From an uncultured Pirellulaceae bacterium (GTDB lineage: Bacteria; Planctomycetota; Planctomycetia; Pirellulales; Pirellulaceae): a DNA stretch of 64,000 bases. The notes under the pieces were generated by a model. That model did no database searches. It was given only the letters and a program-made list of their open reading frames with translations, and was not told the origin of the DNA. Positions within the stretch are counted from its first letter, which is position 1. Each line of letters opens with the position of its first letter. Both the position numbers and the translations under genes were made by a program. Below, piece after piece: positions 19,942 to 30,300 of this stretch. The stretch spans positions 39,093-103,092 of the forward strand of contig CAJQQR010000026.1 of NCBI GenBank assembly GCA_905480545.1, read 5' to 3'.

Positions 19942-21348
19942 GTGCTATCGATTCTTTCGATTCAAATGATGCGATTGAGTCTTATCGGGCTTGTGATAGT
20001 GGCATGCCTGAATCCAAAACGATGCTCGGCGATTTCCCCGCCCAATCCTGCACCTGCTTTACAAGAGCGTTCTATCGAATTCGAAAAACAGCTTCAAGAC
20101 TTTATTTTGCAACTGGATGAAACGGATACGAAATCAGAGCGGGACCAAATCATCAAGCTAATCGAAACGCACATTGATAAAGCAACGCAAGCTCAAGCCG
20201 TTTTGGCAATCAATATGTTGTCGAATCCACCAAACGGAATGCGGAATCAAACCAAATTACTTTTGACCCAAATCAAGAGGGATTTAGAGGTCAAGCTTAA
20301 CGCGAAAGAGACGAAAGAAACGCTAGTCACTCTTCAAGGCACCTACTCGCTCAGCGAAGTCCTCGCCAAATTGACGGAGCAGACCGATGTGGAATTTAAA
20401 CTTGCGTTTCAACCCGATGAAACACGCAATCGATTCTCCTTGATGAACACTCCTTTCTGGTCTGCACTCGATCAGGCTCTCGATAAGTTTCAAACTACGG
20501 TGTCTGACCTTCCACTGAATTCTTCCACCGAAACAAACGGCCTCGTAATCAAACGACGAATTCAAGCATCACCAACCCGTGTCGGATCGGCAAATTATTT
20601 TGGCATCATTCGGGGTGAAGTTCGGTCCTTTCAATCAATTCGAAATTTTAAAAACAAATCTCTCAACGTCGATAAATTAACCGTGCAACTCGCGTGGTTA
20701 CCGTCATTTCAACCCTACAAATTCAGCTTGGATATGGCCAGTATCAAAGGTGTGGATAGTAATGGCGAAAAGTTGGATGTCGCGTCATCGGAAAAGCAAA
20801 CGTTCAATCTTCCAATTGGAAAACAGGACGTTAAGCTCACGATCCCATTGCAGCAGATTCGCAGAACCGCCGATTCAATCCAATCACTTTCTGGAAATCT
20901 TGAACTTTCCATTCCTACTGGAAATGAAAGTTTTGAATTCGCAGATCTTCAAAATCTCACGTCAGCTACGGCAATTCGAAAGGCAAACACGGTCCTGACG
21001 ATGGAGAGTTTTGAGGCGACAACAGCAGCACGACGCGACAAAAAATCAGGCGAGAAAATTGGACTCTACTCTGCCAAAATAAGCTATGCCGTCTCCGATT
21101 CGGGAGATGCGTTTGAATCTCACAATGGTTGGATGTTTCGTCGTCAAGTTTTCATCGTTGATAAAAACAAACGAAAGATTTTGCCAAAAAGAAGTTTGAC
21201 CCTTAGCCAACAGTCCAACAAAATTGGCTTCGATTTTTTATTCGAGTTACCAGACGGGCCGCAGGGGTGCAAATTCGTTTACGTGGCTCCCACATCGATT
21301 CGCAATGTCCCGATCCAATTCGATTTTCGTGACATTGAGTTACGTTAG
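19942..21348 (+). CDS. Secreted protein of unknown function, upstream of a parvulin gene
   Basis: The start is GTG 19942, preceded by GGAGAG at 19931-19936. The frame stays open upstream to 19813, but that extension is Arg-rich and lacks coding character. The 468-residue product has a signal peptide (residues 1-30), a helical N-terminal part (FEKQLQDFILQLDETDTKSERDQIIKL), a segment like STN/secretin short domains (LAKLTEQTDVEFKLAFQPDE) and a beta-rich C-terminal half. I do not recognise a family. It is 17 bases from the parvulin gene, so the pair is probably an operon. Confidence 0.75.
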   Translation: MLSILSIQMMRLSLIGLVIVACLNPKRCSAISPPNPAPALQERSIEFEKQLQDFILQLDETDTKSERDQIIKLIETHIDKATQAQAVLAINMLSNPPNGMRNQTKLLLTQIKRDLEVKLNAKETKETLVTLQGTYSLSEVLAKLTEQTDVEFKLAFQPDETRNRFSLMNTPFWSALDQALDKFQTTVSDLPLNSSTETNGLVIKRRIQASPTRVGSANYFGIIRGEVRSFQSIRNFKNKSLNVDKLTVQLAWLPSFQPYKFSLDMASIKGVDSNGEKLDVASSEKQTFNLPIGKQDVKLTIPLQQIRRTADSIQSLSGNLELSIPTGNESFEFADLQNLTSATAIRKANTVLTMESFEATTAARRDKKSGEKIGLYSAKISYAVSDSGDAFESHNGWMFRRQVFIVDKNKRKILPKRSLTLSQQSNKIGFDFLFELPDGPQGCKFVYVAPTSIRNVPIQFDFRDIELR

Positions 21349-21365
21349 AGCCCAAGGGTAGTTTT

Positions 21366-22376
21366 ATGATTTCAACAATTCACCAAATAGCATGTCGCAT
21401 ACGTTCACCCCATTTTTGTCTATTGGTGATGTTACTGGCGTTTGTTTTTGTTTCTGTCAGCGGTGGACAGGAGCAGTCCGACAACAACCCAGTTGCGGCA
21501 TTTGTTGATGACCAACCAATTTTGGTCTCAAGACTGCAACTTCAAGTCGATTTGGTACTAACCAAGACGCCCGCAACCGGTCGCAAGTTGGAAATCATTA
21601 AGGCACAAGTCCTGGAGGAAAACATTAAGCAACGGCTGGTCAATCTTTACCTTCAGAATTCGAAATTCAAAGCCACCGATTCAGAAATCCAGTTACAGTT
21701 GGGCAACGTCAAAAAAGATATCGCAGCACAGAAATCAACATTGGACAAGTTTCTGAAGCAACGCGGGATCACCGAAAAACAACTCATTCAGTCGATCGGA
21801 TGGGATTTGGCATGGGCAAAATATGTGGACAATTTCCTGACAGACACCAATCTTCAGAAATACTTTGATCAGAACAGACGAAGATTCGATGGCACGCAAC
21901 TTCGTGTCGCTCACATTCTTTTTAAACCTGAGGATATCAACGACTCCAAGTCATGGGACAAAGCGTTCGCCGATGCGAAATCCGTTTTTGCGGATATCGA
22001 AAAAGGCAAGATCGACTTTGAAAAAGCCGTTGTTCAGTTCTCTTCTGGCGCTACCAAAATCAACAATGGTGAATTGGGTTGGATTGGATGGCGAGGCCCG
22101 ATGGCCAGAGAATTTACAATTTCTTCTTTTCAATTAAAACCAGACCAAATCTCTGTGCCAACGCGATCCGGGTTCGGCTTCCATCTCATCAAACTGTTGG
22201 AAGAAAAGCCAGGTACGATCAAAATGACGGACATTCGGCCACAAGTTGCTCAGCAGGTCAAACGATACCTTTTCGATTTCGTCGGAAACAACCAAGCCAA
22301 GAAGTCAAAGATTCAATTCACCGGAAAATCCCCTTACTTCGAATTCGGCACAAAGATACTTGTGGTTCCGAAGTAA
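21366..22376 (+). CDS. Periplasmic parvulin-type peptidyl-prolyl isomerase (SurA/PrsA-like)
   Basis: The 336-residue product has an export signal (about residues 20-38), a SurA-like helical N-terminal domain (AAFVDDQPILVSRLQLQVD) and one PpiC/parvulin domain at about 175-285. Within it are RVAHILFKPED, FEKAVVQFSSG, GELGWIGWRGPMAREF and SGFGFHLIKLLEEKPG, all typical. Parvulins speed proline cis-trans isomerisation and chaperone exported proteins. It forms a likely operon with the preceding secreted unknown, which may be its partner or client. Confidence 0.88.
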   Translation: MISTIHQIACRIRSPHFCLLVMLLAFVFVSVSGGQEQSDNNPVAAFVDDQPILVSRLQLQVDLVLTKTPATGRKLEIIKAQVLEENIKQRLVNLYLQNSKFKATDSEIQLQLGNVKKDIAAQKSTLDKFLKQRGITEKQLIQSIGWDLAWAKYVDNFLTDTNLQKYFDQNRRRFDGTQLRVAHILFKPEDINDSKSWDKAFADAKSVFADIEKGKIDFEKAVVQFSSGATKINNGELGWIGWRGPMAREFTISSFQLKPDQISVPTRSGFGFHLIKLLEEKPGTIKMTDIRPQVAQQVKRYLFDFVGNNQAKKSKIQFTGKSPYFEFGTKILVVPK

Positions 22377-22431
22377 GGGAGCGGAATTCATAAGGGAGCG
22401 GCCGAAATCGCTTTCCTTAACCGCCGACCTC

Positions 22432-23622
22432 TCAATTTTTCAGGTAGCCATCCAACCAACCGCGAGATGCCTGTGGCGGAATGGGGTCAGCAACATCTTT
22501 GCCGTCAGCCAAAGTAAATGATATACCGAGCGGAAACTTTCCCTTGGGGGCATTCTTCGTGTACGTGCCTTCACCGAAAAACTTACCCAAAGCGATCACG
22601 TCAAATCGGGTGATCATTCCATCCGATGTTTTCACATATCCGTAGAAGTCACAATCAAAAGTCCGTGAACCATCACGTGTAGAGAGCGATGCGTTGCCGG
22701 TGAGCTTTCCGTTTTCAAGTTTCATGTTGATGCTCTTGATTTCATCATCGCGCCACATAGGCGGTTCACCTCGCGTGTTATCGACCAAATGAAATCGGGC
22801 GATGCGCCGTTGCACTTTTGCCGGTATAACACCGTTGACGATCGACTCGTGCTCCTTATTTGTCAGCCAAAGATTATCTCGTGAAAGCGAGGATTGAAAA
22901 ATCTTTTGCCACTTGTTGTCAGTGGGTTCGTACCCATCAAGAACTCGGGCTTGCACGCGAACCACCAAGCCACCTTTGGGAAGAACTGGATGATAACGGC
23001 GATCTATTTTTTCTGGCTTAATCGAATCAACATTCGTCGGTTTGAATTTTGCCAGCGACTCCGCAATGAACTTCTTGATCCGCTCGGGACTTCGATGGTT
23101 GGTGTATCCCAGGTACTTTCCGTCAGGCGTCGCGATATAGAGCCCTTGGGTCGTTCCACCATTCGATCCGTCACCACGAGGACTATCCTTCGCAATTCCT
23201 CGATAAAAATCTCCCTCTGTGTCTTTTTGACGCCGTTGATACGCTTGATCGATCGCAACCGATACAAATTTTGTTTGTAGTGTTTTGATGATTTCGGCAT
23301 CTGCGAATGTCGACTCACGGTCGAGCACTCCGTTATTTCACGTACAACCAAGCGGGTGACCGTCCATTGCCCAAATAAAAATTGGCTTCTGTGATTTTGC
23401 TGCACTGTTCTGTGCGTTCAGCAACGAAATCTCCCATGGAATCTGACGCCAAGGTTCATCGGCGGAAGTTTGCAAGGATTGATGAAGCTGCTGAAACTTC
23501 TCTTCGTTCAATTCATCCGTCGCATTGGCAGATTGAACCACGATTGCGACAACGAAAAAAAACCAAACAGGACGATAAAAACTGAGTCGATGTTGCATCT
23601 CAAAACTATCCATTAAAAACAT
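22432..23622 (-). CDS. Candidate secreted selenoprotein, thioredoxin fold with in-frame TGA
   Basis: Two open frames (23622-23338 and 23328-22432) lie in the same frame and are separated by one TGA at 23340-23338. Read through, they give 396 residues: a signal peptide (about 9-35), then one complete thioredoxin-like fold and a 200-residue beta-rich C-terminal domain. The fold is split by the TGA exactly at its redox position. KPIFIWAMDGHPLGC is upstream, then Thr, TGA, and NNGVLDRESTFAD and GLYIATPDGKYLGYTNHRSP follow. The motif would be Cys-Thr-Sec at 93-95. A SECIS-like hairpin follows the TGA. Known bacterial selenoproteins often place Sec in such motifs. The alternative is a recent nonsense mutation. 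Start may be ATG 23622 or 23598. It lies 26 bases after the rhodanese gene. Confidence 0.7.
23307..23340 (-). promoter_or_regulatory. Bacterial SECIS-like hairpin directly after in-frame TGA
   Basis: On the minus strand the TGA (23340-23338) is followed by nine bases and then a stem. G-T-G at 23328-23326 pairs with C-A-T at 23309-23307 (one G-U pair), a C bulges at 23325, and TCGAC at 23324-23320 pairs with GTCGA at 23314-23310. The loop is CGTGA at 23319-23315. The loop G-U lies about 20 bases after the TGA, and the bulged base sits on the 5' side. Both features resemble the E. coli fdhF SECIS. No folding program was run. Confidence 0.6.
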
Positions 23623-23648
23623 GGGTTATAGGGTGTGGACAACCAATC

Positions 23649-24065
23649 TTAATTGTCTTTCTTCGATTGTTTCGATTCCGCTTTTTCGAAACCATTTTTG
23701 ACCAACTCATCAAAACCTGCTTTGATCGGTCGCACATCATAGCCAAGGGATTTCAGTTTTTTCGCAGCTTTCAAAGCACGCATGCCAGCCTTGCAGTGAC
23801 AATAAACGATTAATTCATCATTCGGCAATGCATCAATTTTCTTACGGGGTGACGCGAAACGAAGCTTACTCCAGGAAACGAGTTTCGCGTCCTTTAGGTG
23901 CCCAGCATCCCATTCTTTCTTTTCGCGGACATCCACAAGAACAGCCTTTTTCATTTTCATGTTTTTCTGAATTTGCTCGAAGGTGTCCTCCGTATGTTTT
24001 AGATCGTCATTGGATATGACTGGTTGCAATAAAACGGAGAGCAGTAAAGTTGAAATCGTGAACAT
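23649..24065 (-). CDS. Secreted single-domain rhodanese-like protein
   Basis: The 138-residue product has a signal peptide (FTISTLLLSVLLQPVIS) and one rhodanese domain with VLVDVREKKEWDAGHLKDA and the active-site loop C-K-A-G-M-R starting at Cys91, preceded by Cys89. Rhodaneses carry persulfide sulfur or selenium on this Cys. It is the gene immediately upstream of the candidate selenoprotein on the same strand and both are exported, so a joint sulfur, selenium or thiol redox role in the periplasm is a reasonable inference. Confidence 0.88.
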   Translation of the reverse strand: MFTISTLLLSVLLQPVISNDDLKHTEDTFEQIQKNMKMKKAVLVDVREKKEWDAGHLKDAKLVSWSKLRFASPRKKIDALPNDELIVYCHCKAGMRALKAAKKLKSLGYDVRPIKAGFDELVKNGFEKAESKQSKKDN

Positions 24066-24192
24066 CGGATTTTTTGAGAACTGAAGAGTTAAATTCGAAA
24101 ATTAGAACCGGCCCAGCCCAAAAGCTGGCGCTACGCTACTATCGAATTCTACCCGAACCCATTCTGCGAATCCAATTCCTCGACTCAGAACT

Positions 24193-24468
24193 CTAGCTTT
24201 TGACTCTACCCACGATCAAAAGTAGAAGAATGGCGCCTGCCGTACCGGTCACAATGGCACCAATGAGTTCACCACCGATTGTTATGCCCAAGACTCCGAA
24301 CACAACCGAGCCAACCAGTCCACCCAGAATCCCCACGACAATATTTCCCGTGATTCCGAATCCGGAGCCTTTCATCAACTTTCCCGCCAGAAACCCGCAA
24401 ACCGCACCGATCATCACCGCGCTCACAATACCACCAAAATGGAAGGCACCAAATAGAATTGGCAACAT
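24193..24468 (-). CDS. GlsB/YeaQ/YmgE-family small membrane protein
   Basis: The product has 91 residues with three hydrophobic segments, rich in Gly/Ala/Val, and the family pattern GAVCGFLAGKLMKGSGFG followed by NIVVGILGGLVGSVVFG. The family ('transglycosylase-associated') is a small inner-membrane protein often tied to stress. Its biochemical role is unknown. The length is normal for the family. The gene stands alone. Confidence 0.9.
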   Translation of the reverse strand: MLPILFGAFHFGGIVSAVMIGAVCGFLAGKLMKGSGFGITGNIVVGILGGLVGSVVFGVLGITIGGELIGAIVTGTAGAILLLLIVGRVKS

Positions 24469-24624
24469 GTTCTAGCCTTTGAAAAAAGGAGGCGTGAAAA
24501 AAAGATTTGAATCCGCAAATGGTTCAAAGTCCAACGCAAACGGAATAACGACTCCGAAAAGTTGGTTTTAGCAGAGAAAACGGGTGCGGGCTCTCGTCCG
24601 TATCGAAACAAAAAATCCGTCCGG

Positions 24625-25608
24625 TTACTTCGAGATACTTGCAACGTATCCCGATGCAGTCCCTTCGTCCAGAAAGAACTCGGCCCATATGGGCAAATGC
24701 AGTGAGATTTTGCGGGCATCTTCGACCGAAAGATTATGTTTGGTAAGAAAATCAACAACGCCGGCACGTCCGGTGAATTCAGACGTTGCTTGAACTGGAA
24801 ATGAGATGTTACTCAGCTGCCGTTGACCCAATAAGTCCGTGGCGTCTTGCGTAATCACGAAGTCACATCCGGGAAGCGTTTTCATATTGTGCATCGAGAT
24901 CGAATTTTGATTGAAGTTGCCAATCAACATCACGTCATCTTCGTTGTGCCCATCCCCTTTTACCGCCAGCTTGATTCTCTGCAAGAAATCCAACTCCGCA
25001 TCCTTGTTTGTCGCATCGACGCGAATGTTCACCAACGAAAACGTGAACGCTGATTCTTCATTAGCAGATTTTGCACGAAACCAACCGACCAGTGGATCAT
25101 GAGCAACCACATCGTCGGGATCCTGAATGGTGTATACCTGATTGCGTTCCAATTGAACAAAGCGTTTGTTGTAGATAAACGCAAACTGGTGGTTGATTGC
25201 GGTATGACTCGAACGGGGCCCCACTACGTAGTCAAAACTAGAATCAACCTGTCGCAAATTATCCATCAAACGGGGCAACGCGTCATGGTCGGGCGACTGA
25301 ATTCCCTGCAACGCAGTGACATCGAATTCGGTCAAAATCGCAACAAGTGTTTTCGCTACAATGGGATTATCAAGGTTTTGGTCGTTGAAATCAGTAAGAT
25401 CGAACGAACCAATTTTGATGGAATCTCGTCCTGGCTCTTTCGCGGAGAAAGAAACGTTTTGAATGGAATTCCAGATACTGTTTCCGTCCGATTTCAACAA
25501 CTTCGCGACATCATCGAACGACTTGATTTCTTTACTATGCCAAAAGTACCAAATGCCAGACAGCAGCAGTATAAGAAGGATCAGGTTTCGAATTTTTTTG
25601 CGAATCAT
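24625..25608 (-). CDS. Endonuclease/exonuclease/phosphatase-fold protein, probably inactive
   Basis: The 327-residue product has an N-terminal membrane anchor (NLILLILLLSGIWYFW, residues 8-23) and an EEP (DNase I-like) domain from about residue 64. The fold signals are clear, but residues used for metal binding and catalysis in the family are changed. The first-strand Asn is Asp70 (GSFDLTDF), Glu of the LQE motif is Gly102 (ALQGIQ), Asp of GDFN is Asn231 (IGNFN), and the Asp before His in the SDHLP motif is Leu303 (SLHLPIWAEF). A nuclease or phosphatase activity is therefore doubtful. It may bind nucleic acid, phospholipid or a partner instead. Confidence 0.75.
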   Translation of the reverse strand: MIRKKIRNLILLILLLSGIWYFWHSKEIKSFDDVAKLLKSDGNSIWNSIQNVSFSAKEPGRDSIKIGSFDLTDFNDQNLDNPIVAKTLVAILTEFDVTALQGIQSPDHDALPRLMDNLRQVDSSFDYVVGPRSSHTAINHQFAFIYNKRFVQLERNQVYTIQDPDDVVAHDPLVGWFRAKSANEESAFTFSLVNIRVDATNKDAELDFLQRIKLAVKGDGHNEDDVMLIGNFNQNSISMHNMKTLPGCDFVITQDATDLLGQRQLSNISFPVQATSEFTGRAGVVDFLTKHNLSVEDARKISLHLPIWAEFFLDEGTASGYVASISK

Positions 25609-25754
25609 GAATCAGTCGTTCGAAAAAAGCGGTGCGCAACTGCGCCTATTCGATATCGACTCAAACCCTTGTTTTTCCCATTTCAACCGATTGATTTCGG
25701 CTTTTTAGTATTAAAACGATCGTGCCGCCGATCGTCCGAAACGGAATGATCGCA

Positions 25755-26846
25755 TCAATTGTTAAAAAGGAAATGGCAGATATCGCCGTCCGACATGACA
25801 TAGTTTTTCCCCTCCACACGAAGCTTGCCTGCAGAGCGAATGTCCTTTTCGGTTTTGAATTCGATTAGATCATCAAGCGAATAAACCTCAACGCGGATGA
25901 ATCCCTTTTCAAAATCAGTGTGAATGACACCGGCCGCCTGAGGCGCCGTTGCGCCAACGCGAACCGGCCATGCACGGACCTCTTTTTCACCGGCAGTAAA
26001 ATAACTCTGAAGCCCCAACGTCTTGTAGGCTTCCCGCGCCAAGACCGAGAGTGCAGGCTCAGTCAAGCCAACCGACTCAAGCATTTCTTCGCGATCTTCT
26101 TCATCCAGTTCGGCGATTTCACATTCCAGTTTCGCACAAACGCAAACCAAACCAGCCCCAACTTTTTCTGCGTATTGACGAACCTGCACCGCCGATTCGC
26201 TTTCGCCATTTAGATCCTCTTCGTCGACGTTCGCAACGTACAACATGGGCTTGGCGGTCAACAAACCATACCCGGTAATTAGTTTCACCTCCGCTTCATT
26301 CAGTGAAAGACTGCGTAGCGGTTTATCCTCCGCAAGATGCGCCTGACACTTTTCAATCGCTGCACAGCGAGCCTTCGCTTCTTTGTCACCGCTTCGAGCC
26401 GTCCGCTGAACTTTGGGTAACGCATTGTCCAACGTTTCCATATCTGCAAGCATCAACTCTGTTTCGATGACCTCAATATCCGCCAATGGATCAACCTTTC
26501 CACTAACGTGAATCACATCATCGTCAGCAAAGCAGCGGACGACCTGCAGGACTGCATCGACCTCCCGAATGTGACTCAAGAATTTGTTCCCCAAACCTTC
26601 GCCCTGGCTGGCTCCCTTCACGATCCCGGCGATATCAACCAGCTTCAGCGCAGCAGGAATGACCTTTTGTGGCACGATGAACTCTGTGATCTTGTTCAAG
26701 CGAGCATCTGGCACGCTAACAATTCCTTCGTTCGGCTCAATCGTACAGAACGGGTAGTTCGCACTTTCGGCGCTCTGCGAACTGGTTAAGACGTTAAACA
26801 ATGTGCTTTTGCCGACGTTTGGCAATCCAACAATTCCAGCTTCCAT
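25755..26846 (-). CDS. ychF: YchF/OLA1-family P-loop NTPase
   Basis: YchF is a ribosome-associated NTPase with ATPase preference, cytoplasmic, and linked to oxidative stress and translation. Length 363 is standard. The P-loop GLPNVGKST is at residues 7-15, followed by [13 protein letters not shown], the G3-type [19 protein letters not shown], a coiled-coil insert around 130-190, and a TGS domain at the C terminus ([17 protein letters not shown]). The gene is monocistronic here. Confidence 0.96.
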   Translation of the reverse strand: MEAGIVGLPNVGKSTLFNVLTSSQSAESANYPFCTIEPNEGIVSVPDARLNKITEFIVPQKVIPAALKLVDIAGIVKGASQGEGLGNKFLSHIREVDAVLQVVRCFADDDVIHVSGKVDPLADIEVIETELMLADMETLDNALPKVQRTARSGDKEAKARCAAIEKCQAHLAEDKPLRSLSLNEAEVKLITGYGLLTAKPMLYVANVDEEDLNGESESAVQVRQYAEKVGAGLVCVCAKLECEIAELDEEDREEMLESVGLTEPALSVLAREAYKTLGLQSYFTAGEKEVRAWPVRVGATAPQAAGVIHTDFEKGFIRVEVYSLDDLIEFKTEKDIRSAGKLRVEGKNYVMSDGDICHFLFNN

Positions 26847-26949
26847 TTTAAGTTGTGTTTTCTCGCACCATCGTGCGTCGCTAAATGATGTTTAGGTAAT
26901 CGAAGATGAAGTTCGCATTTGTGCCAAAGGTCCAAATGCCAAAACTGAC

Positions 26950-27306
26950 TTAGGAACTTAAGACATCAACAACTTCGTCCACTGCAAGTTTTAATGAAGC
27001 CGCGGCCATTTTAAAATTCATATGCTCAGATATTTCGGGTTGAATCTCTTGAAAAAGCACAAGTGCTCGCTTAAGTCGTTTCAATTTCTTCTTGGCCAAT
27101 TTAAGAAACGTTGGGGCGTCATTGGCGTCAAGGGCCGGGCCGAGAGCCAACATGAAATCGTAAAGATCGCGATGAACCTCGCACAATTCCTCATCTTCCT
27201 CAGCCTCTTCACTGTGCTTGAGAAATGTGCGAACCATCCAAACATGGGCGCATAGCTCGTCCACACGTTTCATTTTTTCTTCGTCAGTCATGTTCAATGA
27301 AATCAT
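26950..27306 (-). CDS. Small helical protein of unknown function
   Basis: The 118-residue product is almost wholly helical and charged (MTDEEKMKRVDELCAHVWMV, KLAKKKLKRLKRALVLF), with no signal peptide. It resembles a helical-bundle cytoplasmic protein. I do not recognise a family. It lies between ychF and the 1314-residue protein gene on the same strand, with short gaps of 103 and 46-70 bases. ATG 27306 and ATG 27291 are both possible starts. Confidence 0.7.
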   Translation of the reverse strand: MISLNMTDEEKMKRVDELCAHVWMVRTFLKHSEEAEEDEELCEVHRDLYDFMLALGPALDANDAPTFLKLAKKKLKRLKRALVLFQEIQPEISEHMNFKMAAASLKLAVDEVVDVLSS

Positions 27307-27375
27307 TCGATTGCTTAAAGATTTTCGATCCGCCCCGTTTTATTCAAGTTCAAATCGACCATTTATTTTATCGCT

Positions 27376-30300
27376 TCACTCTTTTTTGTCGCGAGGCTTT
27401 TTACGATTGGTCATCGTCGCAATCGTATTCAATTGCTCACGTACCATTTCTCTTGGCAATGTCTGCGGTTTGATTAGCAGGTCGAGAATTTTCTTGCTGG
27501 TGACTGAATCATCGAGCACCTCTTCGACCTCATCCTCTACCGCAGCAAGCCAAGCTGGCACCTTAATTCCAGAACCCTCTGGTTTTTCGAGCAATTGAGC
27601 TGCATCATGTTGCAACATCTCAAAACTGGCCGAACTCTCCGGATTGTCTCGATCCATTGCCGGAGCTACCAGTGACTTCATCCGATCGACTTGCATGGGC
27701 TTGATGAACTTTTCACGAATACGATTTGCAACACTCGGCATCCGCATTGCGTACCGCCGTTGCAATCGCTCAAGCAGACTGATGAACCTCGCTGCTTTTT
27801 TGTTAATCCTATCGATCAATGATCGACGCCACCGTTTGGAAACCTGATCCTTTCCAGCATTGACCAGGTTTTCATGAGCCCAAAATACCGGGCGTAAATG
27901 CCAGCAGATACGATCATAACCGATCTTCAATCGGAGAAAATCAATCAGCATATACAACATATCGCCGTGATCAGATTGGGTCGTAGTGCTGTTGTAATCC
28001 TGGTATTCGAGATGATTCTCCAACATCGCTTCCAGGATCAGTGACAGATGTGCGACCGCATCCTCTCGGGAAATCTTGTCCCCCAAATCATTGAGAATCT
28101 TATAATCGACATTCTCGTTTTCGATCAGTAAATCCAACCAATTCTCGACACCGGTTGATAGAATCCCACGTAGGTTGGAAAAATGCAAAAAACGTTGAGT
28201 GAAAAGATCTTTCCCGTAGGCCTTGATAAAGCTGACCAGTTTTCGCCAAGGAGATTTGTCGTGAATCTTCTCCAAGATACTCAGCCGTAGCGTTCTGCTA
28301 TGCTTGAGCCAAACGATCAAACTGGATTCGGTAAAACGTTCCAGCCATCGGAAAAGCAACTGTCGTTGATCGGCTGTCGAATCGTCGTGGTTCGCAGTGT
28401 TGATCAGAAAATCGACAACCGCCCGAAAACCAATTTCAAACAGGTCATCGAACTCCGTGACCGCGCCATTTCCCACAGGATGCGATCGCTCCATCGAACG
28501 GGCGACATTGAGCAATCGAAAAGTTTGCTCCACCAATCCGAAACGAGGCAAAATCTCAAGCAACTTCTTGATGTAAAGCTGACGACTCTTGACCAATTCG
28601 ATTTTCGATGGCGCACCGTGTCGAGAAATCGGAACGTACAATAAAGGCTGCTCCTTTAACTCTTCAAATAAAAGTCGGACCTGGTCCGATAACTTCTCCC
28701 GATCATTTTTGAATATCGCGGCAAAAACATCTGCCATCAACACTTCGTCCGGTCGCAGATTTTCATTTTGGTCCGGACCGAAACTCATCGAACCGAAAAT
28801 CGAAGTCTGCGAGGCGTTCAGCATTCGCATCGCGTGCCGAGTGCTGACCGTAACACCAATCACGCGGTCCATCAAGTTTTCTTGAACGACATGCATTCGG
28901 TCAAATTCGACCATCGAATCATGATCGCCAAGCCCGGTCGCCGGCCGTAAACTTTCGACCGAATAAAGCAGCTGATGCAATTCGCCGACCTTCGTTAAAG
29001 CCGCTTCCGCCCAAACGGAAATGCATGACGCTGCTTCCGAACACTCATCTTTGTCCAAGTTCGAACAACATTCCGCAAATACCGGTGCCACCATTTCCCA
29101 TATTTGGGCAACCGTTTCGTGAAACCGTAATCGTTCGTCAATTCTCTGGGCTTCATTTTCAAGGATTGCTGATTTGCCATCATCGGTCTCAAAAATCTGT
29201 CCATCGATTCCGTCATCGGTGCTGTCTCGGTAAACCACGCTTTCGTAAGCAGCACCGTAAATTTCGTCCGGCTCATCCTCAATGACCAAGTCCGGGTTCT
29301 CAGGTTTCTTTTCACCCAGTTCAAAATCGGGAACATGCCAGTATGTATCTGCGTTGACTTCCAGGTAATCTATGAACTTGCGAATCACTTGTAAATTAGC
29401 AATCGACTGATCCACCTTCCCCATGCGATGATCGTCAAGGGTTTTTTGGCAGAATTGAAACGTCAACTGGTCGGCAATTTTGTGAAACGAAGACTCCGCA
29501 GACTCCAAACCCACGGCTTCTGCTTGGCTGAGCCAATGCATCAATAGTGCCATTGACGTTTGCAAATCATCTTTGTCAAACAACGCGTTGATGATCAGTT
29601 CATAAGCGCGAGGAGTCGAAAAAAGGTTGGCATGTTGAGCCCAAAATGCAACATTGCCTGCCGCAGCACCATCTTTTTGCCAAAGATTCATTGCCTGAGC
29701 AACATGTTCGGCCGCTTGAAACATCTCCTTTGCGTTCGCTGCGTCAACATTACCGACTTCGTGCGCCGCAAATTTGTGCCACCAATCGGCAACCCACTCG
29801 TAGCTTTCCCTTATCCGCATACACAGTTTCTGATCGTCCCGTGCAGCGGCGTGGCTCCAAAGCGCTGAATACAAACAGAAATAGTGGTTCATTAAGTCAA
29901 CGAGATAATTCGCTCGCTCATCAAAAACCGTATTTTCCATTGCCGGAAAAAGACTGAATTGAGCGTCAAATCCTAAAATGTTCCACGGATCAATTAATGC
30001 ACCGCAAGCGATGCCTTCCTCGATCAATTGAAAAGACTCGGAAAGGTTATCTGCAGCGACTTCGTAATCACTCGATTTAATCGCCTTCGTTGCTTCGGTC
30101 AACTTGCATTCAACCTTGGTCCTGATGCGAGCCGATGCAACCTGGACCGAATCGGACAACTCCCCCGCCGCTTCCGAGTAACCCATGTGAGCATAAATCC
30201 CGGCGAGGCGAACTTTCTCCAACTGCGATTCTCGCAAATTCGCCAATTCCGAATTTAAGTGCTGGCGCGCACCGCCAAACGGCTGACGTTTTTCTTTGGC

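Noticed and set aside
23338..23622. Reading 23338-23622 and 22432-23328 as two separate genes
   Set aside because: They are in one frame, split only by TGA, and each half alone is an incomplete thioredoxin fold. A pseudogene remains possible but explains less.
24066..24192. Possible small gene or hairpin between the rhodanese and GlsB genes
   Set aside because: No start, frame or stem is convincing in the 127 bases.
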